Source of the DNA: Emiliania huxleyi CCMP1516
Lineage: Eukaryota > Haptophyta > Isochrysidales > Noelaerhabdaceae
Length of the DNA stretch: 64,000 nucleotides
Assembly: GCF_000372725.1 (NCBI RefSeq)
Contig: NW_005200763.1
Span: forward strand, 36,950-100,949
Direction: 5' to 3'
In this document: positions 29,461 through 41,335 of the stretch, piece by piece
Layout of the letters: each line of letters starts with the position of its first letter
Position numbering within the stretch: the first letter of the stretch is position 1
Position numbers and translations under genes: made by a program
The notes under the pieces: model-generated
Seen by the model: only the letters and a program-made list of their open reading frames with translations
The model's database searches: none
Told to the model about the DNA's origin: nothing

Positions 29461-30591
29461 CGCGCATCGTCAAGAGCGGTGGCAAGCTCGCCCGCGTCGG
29501 CGCCACCCGCTGGCAGGAGCTCGGAGACGCCGTGGTGATGGCCGCCACCGTGAGCGAGACGCTGGGCGCACGGACTGACTTTCAGCTCCTCAACCCCACG
29601 CCCGCCGGCCAGACCTTCAGCGTCTGCGCGGGCGGAGGCAGCCACCTGCCCGTCCCCGCGGGCGTGGCTTGCGACGTCCCGAGGCTCAAGCAGGTGATGG
29701 GCGACTCTCCGCGCGGCACCACGCCGCTCACCGAGGCGGTCGAGAAGATCCTGGCCAACCTCTCGCCCGCCGCGGACAAGCTGCGAGCGCACGGCCAGCA
29801 AGTGGTTGTCGTGCTGGCGACCGACGGCCTGCCCAACGACGCCAGCTCCTTCCTCGCCGCGCTGCAGCGGCTGCAGCGGCTGCCCGTCTGGATGGTGGTG
29901 CGGCTGTGCACGGACGAGGACTCCGTCGTCGACTACTGGTCGAACCTCGACCGCTCCCTCGAGGCGCCGCTCGAGGTGAGCTCGACGACTTGGGAAGGGG
30001 CGGAGCTGCTGTTGAGGAAAGGGTGACTGATCGATCGATCGGTTGACAGGTGCTCGACGACCTCAAGGGCGAGGCGGAGGAGATCGCGAAGGTGTCTCCC
30101 TGGATCACGTGCCGCCCCCCGCCGCACACGCGCGCCAGGCAGCGGGCGCGTCTCTCCACTCCCCCCGCCGTGAGCAGGTACGGCCCGCCGCTGCACGCCG
30201 CGCGCGAGTTCGGCTGCCGCAACAAGCTCTTCGACCTGCTCGACGAGACGAGGCTGCTGCCATCGCAGGCCTCTCCTCTCCTCTCCTCTCCTCTCCTCCT
30301 CTCCTCCTCTCACCTCCTCCTCTCTCCTCCTCCTCTCTCCTCCTCTCTCCTCTCCTCTCCTCTCCTCCTCTCCGCCTGCAGGCCAAGGACCTCGCCGAGC
30401 TGATCCTCGGATGCGGCCCGCTGCCCGAGCCCGAGGCGGACCCGGAGGCCTTCCTCGCCGCGCTGACTCGCGCGCAGGCCGAGGTGCCGGCTGTCTTCCA
30501 CCCGATCAAGGGGTCCGCCCAGCCATGGTTCAACGTGCAGAAGTTCGGAAAGATGCTCAAGGGAGGAGGGGGGGAGTGCGTCCTCTGCTGA
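29235..30591 (+). CDS. VWA-domain protein with possible C-terminal CaaX box
   Basis: Exons 29235-29975, 30050-30108, 30178-30268 and 30382-30591 give 366 residues. A von Willebrand factor A domain starts at about residue 57: FPLRIWVVDNSGSMNAGG holds the MIDAS DxSxS, GTTPLTEAVEKIL the Thr, and VVLATDGLPND the Asp. The C-terminal region (YGPPLHAAREFGCRNKLFDL, PAVFHPIKGSAQPWFNVQKF) is not known to me. The protein ends GGGGECVLC, and the last four residues fit a CaaX prenylation signal. Introns 1 and 2 are GT-AG and intron 3 has a GC donor. Introns 1 and 2 begin with imperfect copies of the next exon's start. Paired head-to-head with the fucosyltransferase-like gene. Confidence 0.75.
30269..30381 (+). 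repeat. CTCCT-rich intron of the VWA gene
   Basis: The 113-nt intron is almost pure pyrimidine built from ctcct/ctctcct units. It starts gcctct (GC donor) and ends ctgcag. The exons either side join in frame. Confidence 0.85.
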
Positions 30592-31597
30592 CCCGGTGCA
30601 GCCCTCGTGTGCCTGGACGAGAGCAGACGTCGCGACGATGCAGACCCTTCCTGGGCCCCGCTGCCAGCCTTTCCGCACTCAGAGGCGGCCCCCGCTGGGT
30701 GAGGCGGCGTGGAACTTGTGGCTTCATTTTCGCATGTGGTTTGTGGTGCGCGCGAGGCGGTGTGGGCTGTGGGGCGCGGTGGGTGTCGCGAGCGAGGTCG
30801 ACGGCCCGCCCGGCTCGGTCAGTCATTTTTAGTCTCCGGGCAAAAACGCCTTATACAAAGGGTGTATGTGCATCTTGCCATTCCTCTATCTATGTTTCAC
30901 ACACACAAGTCATTCTCAAGTTTTGCGACACATGTACGGCCTTACATGAACATGTGTGTCGGCAAAAAAAAGTTTAAGGAGGAACGCCGCGTCACGTGTC
31001 CCTATGTCGCTCTCTAGGGGCCTGTTCGAGAGGGAGCGGGTTTTTATGCCAGAGAGCAGACGGTGCGTGCCAGTGTCCCGCGCCCTGCGTCGTTTCTCGT
31101 TTGAGCATTGAGGTTAGTCCGTGAGCGCGGGGTGTGCGCGGCGCAAGCGGAGAGAAGTACACTCAGAGATAAGTTTTTTGTTGAAATCTCTCTCTCGCTT
31201 TCATGTTTAGAGCGTATTCTCATCGCCAACTCCTGGGACCGCGGGGCGGCGCGCATCACGCACCCCCAAGCAGCACCTATACCTCTCCGCTCTCACTGCA
31301 CTCTCCGCCGCAAGCGCAAGCCGCCTTGCCCACACACGTGCCCGGCCGCTGGACGGCCAGCGCTCCGCCTGGGCCGTTGCCGCCGCCGCCGCCCCTACGA
31401 AGCTACGCCCCTCCCGCCCTCCCCCGCCGCCTCCGGCAACGAGCTACCACCCCACCACCACCACCACCACCACCACCACCAATACCGCAACCAATACCCC
31501 CCGCGCCGCCGCGTCACGCCGTTCTCGGCCGCTCCTCACCGGCGGCCGGCGGGTGCAGCGCGAGAGGCGGCTCCTCGCAGCGGATGACTGTGCCTGT
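30592..31597. other. No gene seen; convergent 3' ends
   Basis: Lies between the 3' ends of the VWA gene and the ROMO1/Mgr2 gene. It includes an AT-richer stretch (30830-31210) and a CCA trinucleotide run (31459-31482). Forward frames are Pro/His/Arg rich and look like repeat artefacts. Confidence 0.55.
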
Positions 31598-32024
31598 TCA
31601 CAGCTGCAGCTGTGAAGAGGCGCTGCTCGCGGCCTCGACCTGCTCGCGGCGGCTGGCTGTGCCGCAGGCGAGGAAGAAGCCGAAGGCGCCTCCCGCCTGC
31701 AGGGCGAGGGGTGGTGGGGCGGTGAGGAGAGGTGAGGGGTGGCGGGGCGGCGAGGGGTGGAGGGGGGGAGGGGGGGAGGGAGGAGGGCTGCGAGGCCGGG
31801 TGGCTCGGAGGAGTGGTGCGAGGCGAGGCACGCGTGTCTGTCTGCGTGGAGTCTGTCTGCGTGTGGAGTCCTGCAGGACGGCGATCGGCAGGTAGAGGAC
31901 GTGCTTGTACTTGATTGCGGCGAAGGTGCCTGCCGAGGAGCTGTGCCCGCTGTGAGGCGACGCCCACCCCTCCCTCGTATGCTCCCTCGCCCCTCCCCCT
32001 CTCGGCGGGCGCCCACACGGGGAA

Positions 32025-32098
<74 letters not shown>

Positions 32099-32190
32099 CT
32101 CTCTCTCTCTCTCTCTCTCTCGGCTCTCTCTCCCTCTCTCTCTCTCTCTCTCGGCTCTCTCTCTCTCTCTCTCGGCTCTCTCTCCCTCTC

Positions 32191-32265
<75 letters not shown>

Positions 32266-32407
32266 CTCGCTCTCGCTCTCGCTCTCGCTCTCGCTCTCGC
32301 TCTCGCTCTCGCTCTCGCTCTCGCTCTCGCTCTCGCTCTCGCTCTCGCTCTCGCTCTCGCTCTCGCTCTCGCTCTCGCTCTCGCTCTCGCTCTCGCTCTC
32401 GCTCTCG

Positions 32408-32444
<37 letters not shown>

Positions 32445-33028
32445 CTCTGCTCTCGCCGTACAGGAAGCCAAAGGCGCCGCCCAAGGCACCGCCGATCATG
32501 AAGCCAGACTGGAGCTTGCTGACGCACTGCCACGCGCGCGACTGCGGCGCGACGGCCGTCCGGGACGGGGGAAGGGCGGCTGCTGGTGAGGCTCTCGTGA
32601 GGAGGGCTGGCGAGGCGGCGTGCGGCTGCGATGAAGGTGCGATTGCCGTGCCGTGCAAGGACCGGGCGGGTGGCAGCGGCAGATATGTCGGAGGTGCTAG
32701 CGAGGCGAGAGAGGTAGAGTGGGCGGAGAGGGCGGAGGGCAGAGCCGAGTGAGCGGGCGACAGCCACCGGAGGCTCGTAGTAGTTTGTCGGCCGCGACTG
32801 CCACGTGGGCGCGGCCTGCTCGACCTGCGCCGAGGCCGGCAGGTACTTGTTCATGTCCTCCGCCTCGTAGTCCACCTCGCGGCCAGGCGTCCAGGCGCTG
32901 GCCGGGGCCGGATCTGCCATAGGCGCCGACAGCGGCGGAGCGGCCTGCGCGGCCTTGAGCTCCTCGAGCTTCGCCTCGAGCTTCTCCTCGCGCTTCTCGC
33001 GCTGCCGAGTGAACGGATTGAGCGACAT
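31598..33028 (-). CDS. ROMO1/Mgr2-like mitochondrial inner-membrane protein
   Basis: Exons 33028-32768, 32541-32457, 31929-31871 and 31696-31598 give 167 residues. The C-terminal two-helix unit (VSKLQSGFMIGGALGGAFGF, then GTFAAIKYKHVLYLPIAVLQ, AGGAFGFFLACGTASRR) matches the ROMO1/Mgr2 pattern of Gly-rich helices with a closing GGxFGxFxAxG. Mgr2 is a lateral gatekeeper of the TIM23 import channel, and ROMO1 its animal relative. The charged N-terminal extension of about 90 residues (REKREEKLEAKLEELKAAQ) is much longer than in the roughly 80-residue family members. Donors are GT, GC and GA. The second intron (31930-32456) is almost all CT/CTCGCT repeat. Confidence 0.75.
32030..32446. repeat. CT and CTCGCT satellite within an intron
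   Basis: About 417 bases of CT repeat with interspersed cggct, plus a regular block of ctcgct units (about 32261-32420). It fills the GC-AG intron of the ROMO1/Mgr2 gene. Long frames across it (Arg-Glu, Ser-Glu or Ser-Leu repeats) are artefacts. Confidence 0.95.
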
Positions 33029-33735
33029 GTAACCGAGCGATGCCGCGAGAGCGAGCGATGCGCTGCGTGATGGAGGAGTCGCGGGTCGCCGCGTTCAGAG
33101 GCGTGAAAGAAACCCGCGCCTGCCCGACGAGGAGCCGGCTCCCATCCCTCCCTTGGGTTGTCTGTGGGCGAGCCGAGGACGATAGAGAGACCGCGGATGC
33201 GGGCGCGATTCGTCGACCAAGGAGAGCCGGCCCGACCCCCCGGGGAGGATCTGGGAGGGGAGGCGACGCGATCCAATGCCGCCGCCTTCGCCCGGGGAGT
33301 CGGGCACGGGATCGGCCGCCCGCGGAGTCAACGGGATCAGGCAGAGAAGACGAGACGGCGGCGGGGCCACGGCCGAAGAAGCAGAAGAGGGGGAGGCGGG
33401 CTCCGCAGCCGACGCCTGACCATCGGAAAGCGAACAGGAGGGAGGACCGGGTGGAGAGAGGGGAGCCCCTTCGGATGGGGGGGCTGGGGAGTGGGGAGAC
33501 CGGGCGGAGGGGCCCTGAGTGGCGATGTCGGGTGAGAGTCTACGTCATGCTTGTGTCTGGAGGTGTTTACTAGCTCCGAGTAGAGGGGGCGTTCCGCCGC
33601 TAGCGCGCTAGGGGACACCCAAAGCGCGCAGAACCAACCCTCGGAGAACCGTGTTTACTTTACGGCCCTTTCCCGCTCTGCGAACGCGGGGAACGCGCAC
33701 CCCCCAGGGCTAGGGCTCTCTAGCCCGCAACCCGA
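33029..33735. other. Upstream region of the ROMO1/Mgr2 gene; no gene seen
   Basis: Holds a reverse-orientation copy of the catccctcccttgggttgtc repeat unit at about 33147-33165. The purine-rich forward frame (33040-33573) shows no recognisable domain. Confidence 0.5.
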
Positions 33736-33739
33736 TCTG

Positions 33740-34765
33740 AGCCCTGGTCTGACAGCCTGACAGCAAGCCCCGGACAGCGCCTGACAGTGCCCGACAGCCT
33801 GACAGCGCTGACAGCACTTTCTCTGACAGTCAGACAGCACGTATCTGACAGCCTGACAGCAGAGTCTGACAGGCGAGGTGCTCCGTCGCTGTCTCAGGCC
33901 CTACCCGGGTGTAACGTGACAGCCTGACTGCTGCCTGACAGCCCGACAGCACACACAGTGGCCTGACAGCAGCTCTGACAGCCCGACAGCAGCACAGACC
34001 GTCCTACACAGTCAGACCCCGTAGAGCCTCTTTCTTGTGCCCCATGAGGGTATAACAAAACTATTACATGCAAAGACATGTGAGTGTGGTCCATGTCCAT
34101 GTAGTCATGGGATGGTCATGGGTCTCTCTCTCAACCCTCCCTCCCCACCGCTCTGCGGACCCCTCTCTAGCACCGGCGGCTGTGCTACTACAAATGAAGC
34201 TACCACAGCTAGCCTTCTGGGGCCCTAGTCATATGCCTAGGGCATCTGGGTGGGGGTGGCCGCCGCCGTCTGTGCCGCCGCCGCCGCCTGAACCTGCGCC
34301 GCCATCTGCGCTCCCCAGGCGGCGGCCGCCGCCGGCGTGATCACGCCGTAGGAGGGCGGAGGGGGGCAGCTGGGTAGCCGCCGCCGGCGTCATCGGCGTC
34401 AGCGCCCCCGCCACCGCCCGGCTCCTCTTGATAGTGTCATAAGTGTGGCTGGTGTGTTCAGGCTCTGACAGCACCCCGACAGCGGACCACCCGACAGCAC
34501 CTGACAGCAACAGCCCAACGTCTGACAGCAGCAGCAGCCTGACAGCTCTGACAGCTCCGACAGCGTCTGACAGCAACACCCGACAGCTCCGACAGCACCC
34601 GACAGCTACAGAGCACCTCGCCTGTCAGACACGCACCCGACAGCACCCGACAGCACTGACAGCACCTGACAGCTGGTCTGACAGAGGCACCTGACAGTGC
34701 CTGACAGCTGCCCGACAGCCCGACAGATCACCTGACAGCACCTGACAGCCTGACAGCCAGGGCTC
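33740..34765. repeat. TGACAGC degenerate array in two blocks
   Basis: The heptamer tgacagc, or cgacagc, with 2-6 base spacers (ctgacagcctgacagc, cctgacagtgcccgacag) occurs dozens of times at about 33740-34000 and 34465-34765. The 460 bases between the blocks lack it. All copies face the same way. There is no reading frame or regular spacer as in CRISPR. Confidence 0.85.
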
Positions 34766-35125
34766 AGAAACCGATACCGATCATCTGGCCCGCTGGGTGC
34801 GCTTCTTAGCTCCCCGGCCCTGGATATGAGGTTACCGTATACCGACTGCACTCCAAGTGCTCCAAGTGCCCCGGCTCTGTGGCTAGACGAGCCGCTCCGG
34901 AGGACACGTGGATGGAGTGCGCGCCGAACGCGAACACTCTGTCGTGCTAATCGCAGACCTTCGCCCTTGCATATACTCATCACAATACCTTACTCGAGTC
35001 CGCCCGCTCTCCCTAACTGCACATGCACATCGGTCTGGAGCGCCGAGTCAGCGCTGAGGACCGCCCCGCACCGCCACTACTGGGTGCCGGGTGTCGCCCT
35101 CGCCGCGCCGCTCGCACTCAGCCCT

Positions 35126-37737
<2,612 letters not shown>

Positions 37738-38104
37738 CGCTGCGGCTGGGTTGTCGGGGTGGGTGTGGAGGCGACGAGCGTCGGTTACCGGCGGGTTGTT
37801 TCTTTTTCGCGGTATTTCTCCTCACCGATTTCCTTTTATTCGTAGCGCTTTGATCCCAATCACGACACATGAGACATGTGTGTGTGACTCGCCTAGTGTG
37901 GAGACGCCGTGTACCGTGGGGCCTTGTTGTCCTAGCACGGGAGTACCCGTGTGGACCGGAGGTAACAGCAGCAGCAGCAGCAGTATGCTTACGGCATGCT
38001 TACGGCATGTACCGCCCGACTCCCATGCAGCATGTCCATGTGTTCAGCACAACCACACAGCGTGAGAGAGAGAGAGAGAGAGATTTTTTTCAGCGTGTCT
38101 GGTC
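37738..38104. other. ASL upstream region; no gene seen
   Basis: Contains a CAG trinucleotide run (about 37967-37983), a direct repeat of gcttacggcatg, and a short GA run (38065-38082). It lies between the ASL start and the 3' end of the sulfotransferase-like gene, both on the reverse strand. Confidence 0.55.
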
Positions 38105-39232
38105 TCACCCTGGCGGGTCCGTGCGCAGTAGTCTTGGTCTACGACGCGCGTGGCAGACCGCGGGCCCGCCGTGGAACAATGGCCTGGCCGGATTGCAGTC
38201 CGGAGCCTGTCTGCAGTACTGATGGACGTCGCTCGCGCGGTGGCGCCCCTGGAAATAGGTCGCGTCGAGCTCGTCAAAGTGGCGCAGCAGCTCATCCCTC
38301 TCCGGGGTCCCGTGCGCCGTCGCGTGCGAAGTGGCCGCGTTGACCTGAGCCTGCTTCGCGTAGCCCTTGCGCACAGCGTTGACAAACTGCTCTTGCTGGG
38401 TCGGCGCATACTCCCAGAAGCGTGCAATGTCAGCCCATAGCGCGTCGCGCTTTCTATCCGACTCGGCCTTGCTAAACCAGTCCAGGCAGACCGCTTTGCA
38501 GGCTGTTTGATCGCGTGTGCACGCCTTCCAGTGCTTGGTCGATGTGCCGACCGTGAAATTGAAGAGAACCATATGCGCCAACAGGCCAGAGCGCAGTGAC
38601 TGCCGGCCGAGATACTCCACCCAGGTCTCATTGGGCGCAACTGGGACCAGCGGCACGCCGCCGGCTGGACCGCTCCTGCGCGAGAGGGCGATGAACCTAC
38701 TGAGGTTGCCGCAGCCCTGATTCGACATCGTCTTGTCGATCGGGTGCGGGCACAGCTTCGGGTCGCCTTTGCAATGCGCGATCGGGGGCTTGTCCATGGG
38801 GCGATGCGGCCAATACTCTGCCCCGCCCTTGTGGTAAAGATAACCCGACACCATCATCTCATTTGCGGTGCGAAAGCTCCACACCAGCCGCTCACGTCCG
38901 GGCGATAGGCTGCGGTTCACGCTGTGAAAAGGGAGCTCGCACTCGGCTTCCGGCGGTCTCTTCTCCCACCACTCCCAGGCCAACGGCGCCTGTGGGCAGT
39001 GTGGGCTGCACCAGCCAAACGCGGTGCATGCTTGGGCAGCTACCTCGACCCCGAGATGGATGCCGCACTTGTGGCACGCCCTCCACCGTCGATGAGCCAG
39101 AGAGCCACCCGCTGCAAAAGCCGTCGCGGCGGACGCCGTCAATGCAAACGCACGGCGTGGCAGCAGAGGAATTGGCGCTGGTGTCGGTGTCGGAATTGTT
39201 GCCGCTGCCACTGCACGTGCGTCGAGCAGCAT
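38105..39232 (-). CDS. Sulfotransferase-like secretory protein
   Basis: A single frame of 375 residues from the ATG at 39232 (MLLDARAVAAATIPTPTPAP), with an N-terminal hydrophobic stretch (AFALTASAATAFAAGGSLA) that may be a signal anchor. Conserved-looking parts include FHSVNRSLSPGRERLVWSF and RTANEMMVSGYLYHKGG. The EMxVSGYLYH pattern resembles the 3'-phosphate-binding region (RDPxExxVSxYLYH) of carbohydrate sulfotransferases, but the usual RDP is here RTA and no clear PAPS P-loop is present. Several Cys pairs and an N-glycosylation site (NFTVGTS) suit a lumenal protein. It could be an inactive or divergent member, or another family. The C-terminal 30 residues are poor in recognisable pattern. 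Confidence 0.4.
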   Translation of the reverse strand: MLLDARAVAAATIPTPTPAPIPLLPRRAFALTASAATAFAAGGSLAHRRWRACHKCGIHLGVEVAAQACTAFGWCSPHCPQAPLAWEWWEKRPPEAECELPFHSVNRSLSPGRERLVWSFRTANEMMVSGYLYHKGGAEYWPHRPMDKPPIAHCKGDPKLCPHPIDKTMSNQGCGNLSRFIALSRRSGPAGGVPLVPVAPNETWVEYLGRQSLRSGLLAHMVLFNFTVGTSTKHWKACTRDQTACKAVCLDWFSKAESDRKRDALWADIARFWEYAPTQQEQFVNAVRKGYAKQAQVNAATSHATAHGTPERDELLRHFDELDATYFQGRHRASDVHQYCRQAPDCNPARPLFHGGPAVCHARRRPRLLRTDPPG

Positions 39233-39419
39233 GGCCCACCCGACCCGCACGAGCTCCTGGCGCGAGCGGCAGCGTCCGCGGGCCTCCTCAGGATAAGTTT
39301 CGAGCGGGCCGGCCTGGTAAAAGATGAAAATAGCGGGGCTATTGCAGGGCCCTTTTGGGCGAAACAAGACCAACCTACCTACCTATCTGGGAAGGGGCCA
39401 GCCAGTGGCAACAGACCCC

Positions 39420-39680
39420 CTATCCGGCTGATTCTCGCTGCAACCTTCATGCCACCTCGCGGTCGTCCCACTCTCGTCGTTCACGTTTCTCTCTCTCTCT
39501 CTCCTGCCCCGTCGTCCTCTGCGGACTCATCGCTCTCCTCGGCCTCGTTCTGCGACGCCGCCGCTGCCTGTGCCGACCCCTTGTCTCTCGGCTTCTCTCG
39601 CCGGTACTCGCCACGGTCGGTGCCCTCTGGTAATTCTTGTGCATGGTGCGGAGTGCATTGCCGTTCTTCACGGACGGAGT
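39420..39680 (-). repeat. Repeat with SQNEAEESDES reading frame, copy 1
   Basis: On the reverse strand this stretch encodes AAAASQNEAEESDES followed by an acidic/Arg-rich part, and then sequence matching GGMKV. A similar stretch lies on the forward strand at about 52640-52890. It may be a decayed mobile element or a shared gene tail. Confidence 0.6.
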
Positions 39681-39827
39681 CGCTTAGGGGTAACTTAGGC
39701 GGCTCCGGTGGTGAGCCGGTGTGTGTGCCAGTCCGCGCCAGTCCGCGCCCTTGTCGTGCCAGTGTGCTGTGAGAGTTGTGTTTTAAGAATTCTTCAAGGC
39801 GCGACGCCATACAGTTACAGTGCCGAC

Positions 39828-40055
39828 AGGGTTCCGGCTCCTAGCCGGATAGGGGGTCTGTTGCCACTGACTCGCGCCAAAACGCCCTACCTACCTACCT
39901 ACCTATCCCCAGGTCGCGCAGCGAAGCGAAAAAAGATGAAAATAGGGGGTACCTACCTATTGCAGGGCCTTTTGGGCGAAACAAGGTCAACCTACCTACC
40001 TATCTGGAGGGGCGAACCAGCAGAGCCTTTTTATCCGGCTGGGGGGAGCCGGAAC
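39828..40055. mobile_element. Small inverted-repeat element, short copy
   Basis: Left end agggttccggctcctagccg, continuing with gatagggggtctg; right end a degenerate complement (tccggctggggggagccgga). The interior has cctacctacctaccta tracts and gcgcagcgaagcgaaaa, both shared with the element at 59232-59692. A third, partial copy with cctacctatct and cagaccccctatccggc lies at about 39340-39430. Confidence 0.65.
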
Positions 40056-41335
40056 CAGCAGCCCTACAGTCACAGCATGGCACCTGTCCCCCTGATCGTC
40101 CTTCCAAAATCCTGCTCGTGCAGGTGTGGACCCTGTCCTCCGTGCGCGCCTGACGCCCAGTCGACACACCTCCCGGTTCGCCCATGGCCTCCGCTGCAGT
40201 GGCACTGCGGGCTGTGCAGGGGGCCCAGCCCTCAACGTGTGCCAGTGATGGCCCTAGGGGGGAGGAGTGCGCTGAGGGGGGGAACGTTATCGATCCGGGG
40301 GCATGAGACCCACCCAACTTTCTTTTCACAGCCCGCCGGGCAAGCTGCTGCTGTGCGGAGCCGAGGCGGTTGGCGCCAGGCGCGTCCGTGCCCCACCCTC
40401 GACGCCCGCGTGCCCGCCCGCGCGTCCGCCTCCCTCCGGCCCCGGCCCGCCCCTCTCGCTCCTGCGGTCTCCCGCGCCACACCGCCGTTTGCGCGAGGAC
40501 CGTCTGAGGGATGGTTTGCACCTCTCTCACAAGGCGCCTCGCCGTGGCACTTGTTGTGTGTGCGCGTGCGACGGCGGACGAGATTGCCCGCGCGCCCGCC
40601 CGCGCGGTCCCAAGCGGCGATCACCCTGCCCGTCCCGTCGCGACGCCTCTCCTCACTCCCCTCTCTTCATCGCACCTGCAGGTGAACTTCTTTGCCGTGA
40701 CCGAAAACCCGTCCGATCGTGACAGGCAAACCCAGAGAGGCACCAGCGCCGCACCCGAGGGGGTTAGCGACACAGCTTGTCGCGGTCGTGTACGGTACGG
40801 TTGTCGCCCCGACTTGCCGGCTGTTGCCCGACTTGACGTGGGTGCGACCCACCCCCCCCCCTCACGCCCGCGCGCCCGCGCGCCCGCCCGCCCGCCCGCC
40901 CGCGGCGCTCACGCCAGCACGCCCTCGCACATCTGATGAGGACCGCACTCAATGGGCGGGCGCGCGCGCCCGCCGGTTGCGATCGCATGCACGTCGGCGT
41001 GGTGTTCGCGCAAGGCCGGTGCCGTATTATTTCTAAACCAACGCGTGTAGTGTTTCGGGCTCTGCGTGGCAGAATTTCTTTTCATTGTGCCTCGCGCAAA
41101 TTCTTTTCATTGAGGCTTGGACTCCTCCTCAATCGCTGTGACGCTCGGCACACTGCGCGGCCCGTTCCCGGCTCAAACCGCCGTTCGCCGGTGGCTCGCA
41201 CGAACCCGGCGGACAGTGCAAGCAAGGTGCGCAGCGGAAGCTACCGGCAGCCCACTTTTGCGCGCCCTGTCTTGCGCCGCAGCGTCGGAAAGCAGCGCCA
41301 GCCTCGATTTGCCGCATCACCCTCAGCTCACCGCG
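40056..41335. other. Very GC-rich region; no gene called
   Basis: Frames on both strands overlap and are Ala/Arg/Pro rich. A short run at 40683 (VNFFAVTENPSDRDRQ) follows a possible acceptor (cacctgcag) and could be an exon of an unrecognised gene. A cgcccgcgcgcccgc tract occurs at about 40865-40905. Confidence 0.4.

Noticed and set aside
28110..29801. 563-residue reverse frame across the VWA 5' region and the fucosyltransferase-like gene
   Set aside because: It is out of frame with both real genes on either side of the promoter.
31444..32658. Long frames on both strands encoding Arg-Glu, Ser-Glu or Ser-Leu repeats
   Set aside because: They are translations of a CT/CTCGCT satellite inside an intron of the ROMO1/Mgr2 gene.
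33740..34765. Possible CRISPR array
   Set aside because: Repeats are 7 bases with irregular 2-6 base spacers in a eukaryotic context, with no cas genes.
40301..41100. Several overlapping forward frames before the large orphan gene
   Set aside because: Composition is Ala/Arg/Pro only and frames on both strands are equally long. One possible exon at 40683 is noted but not called.
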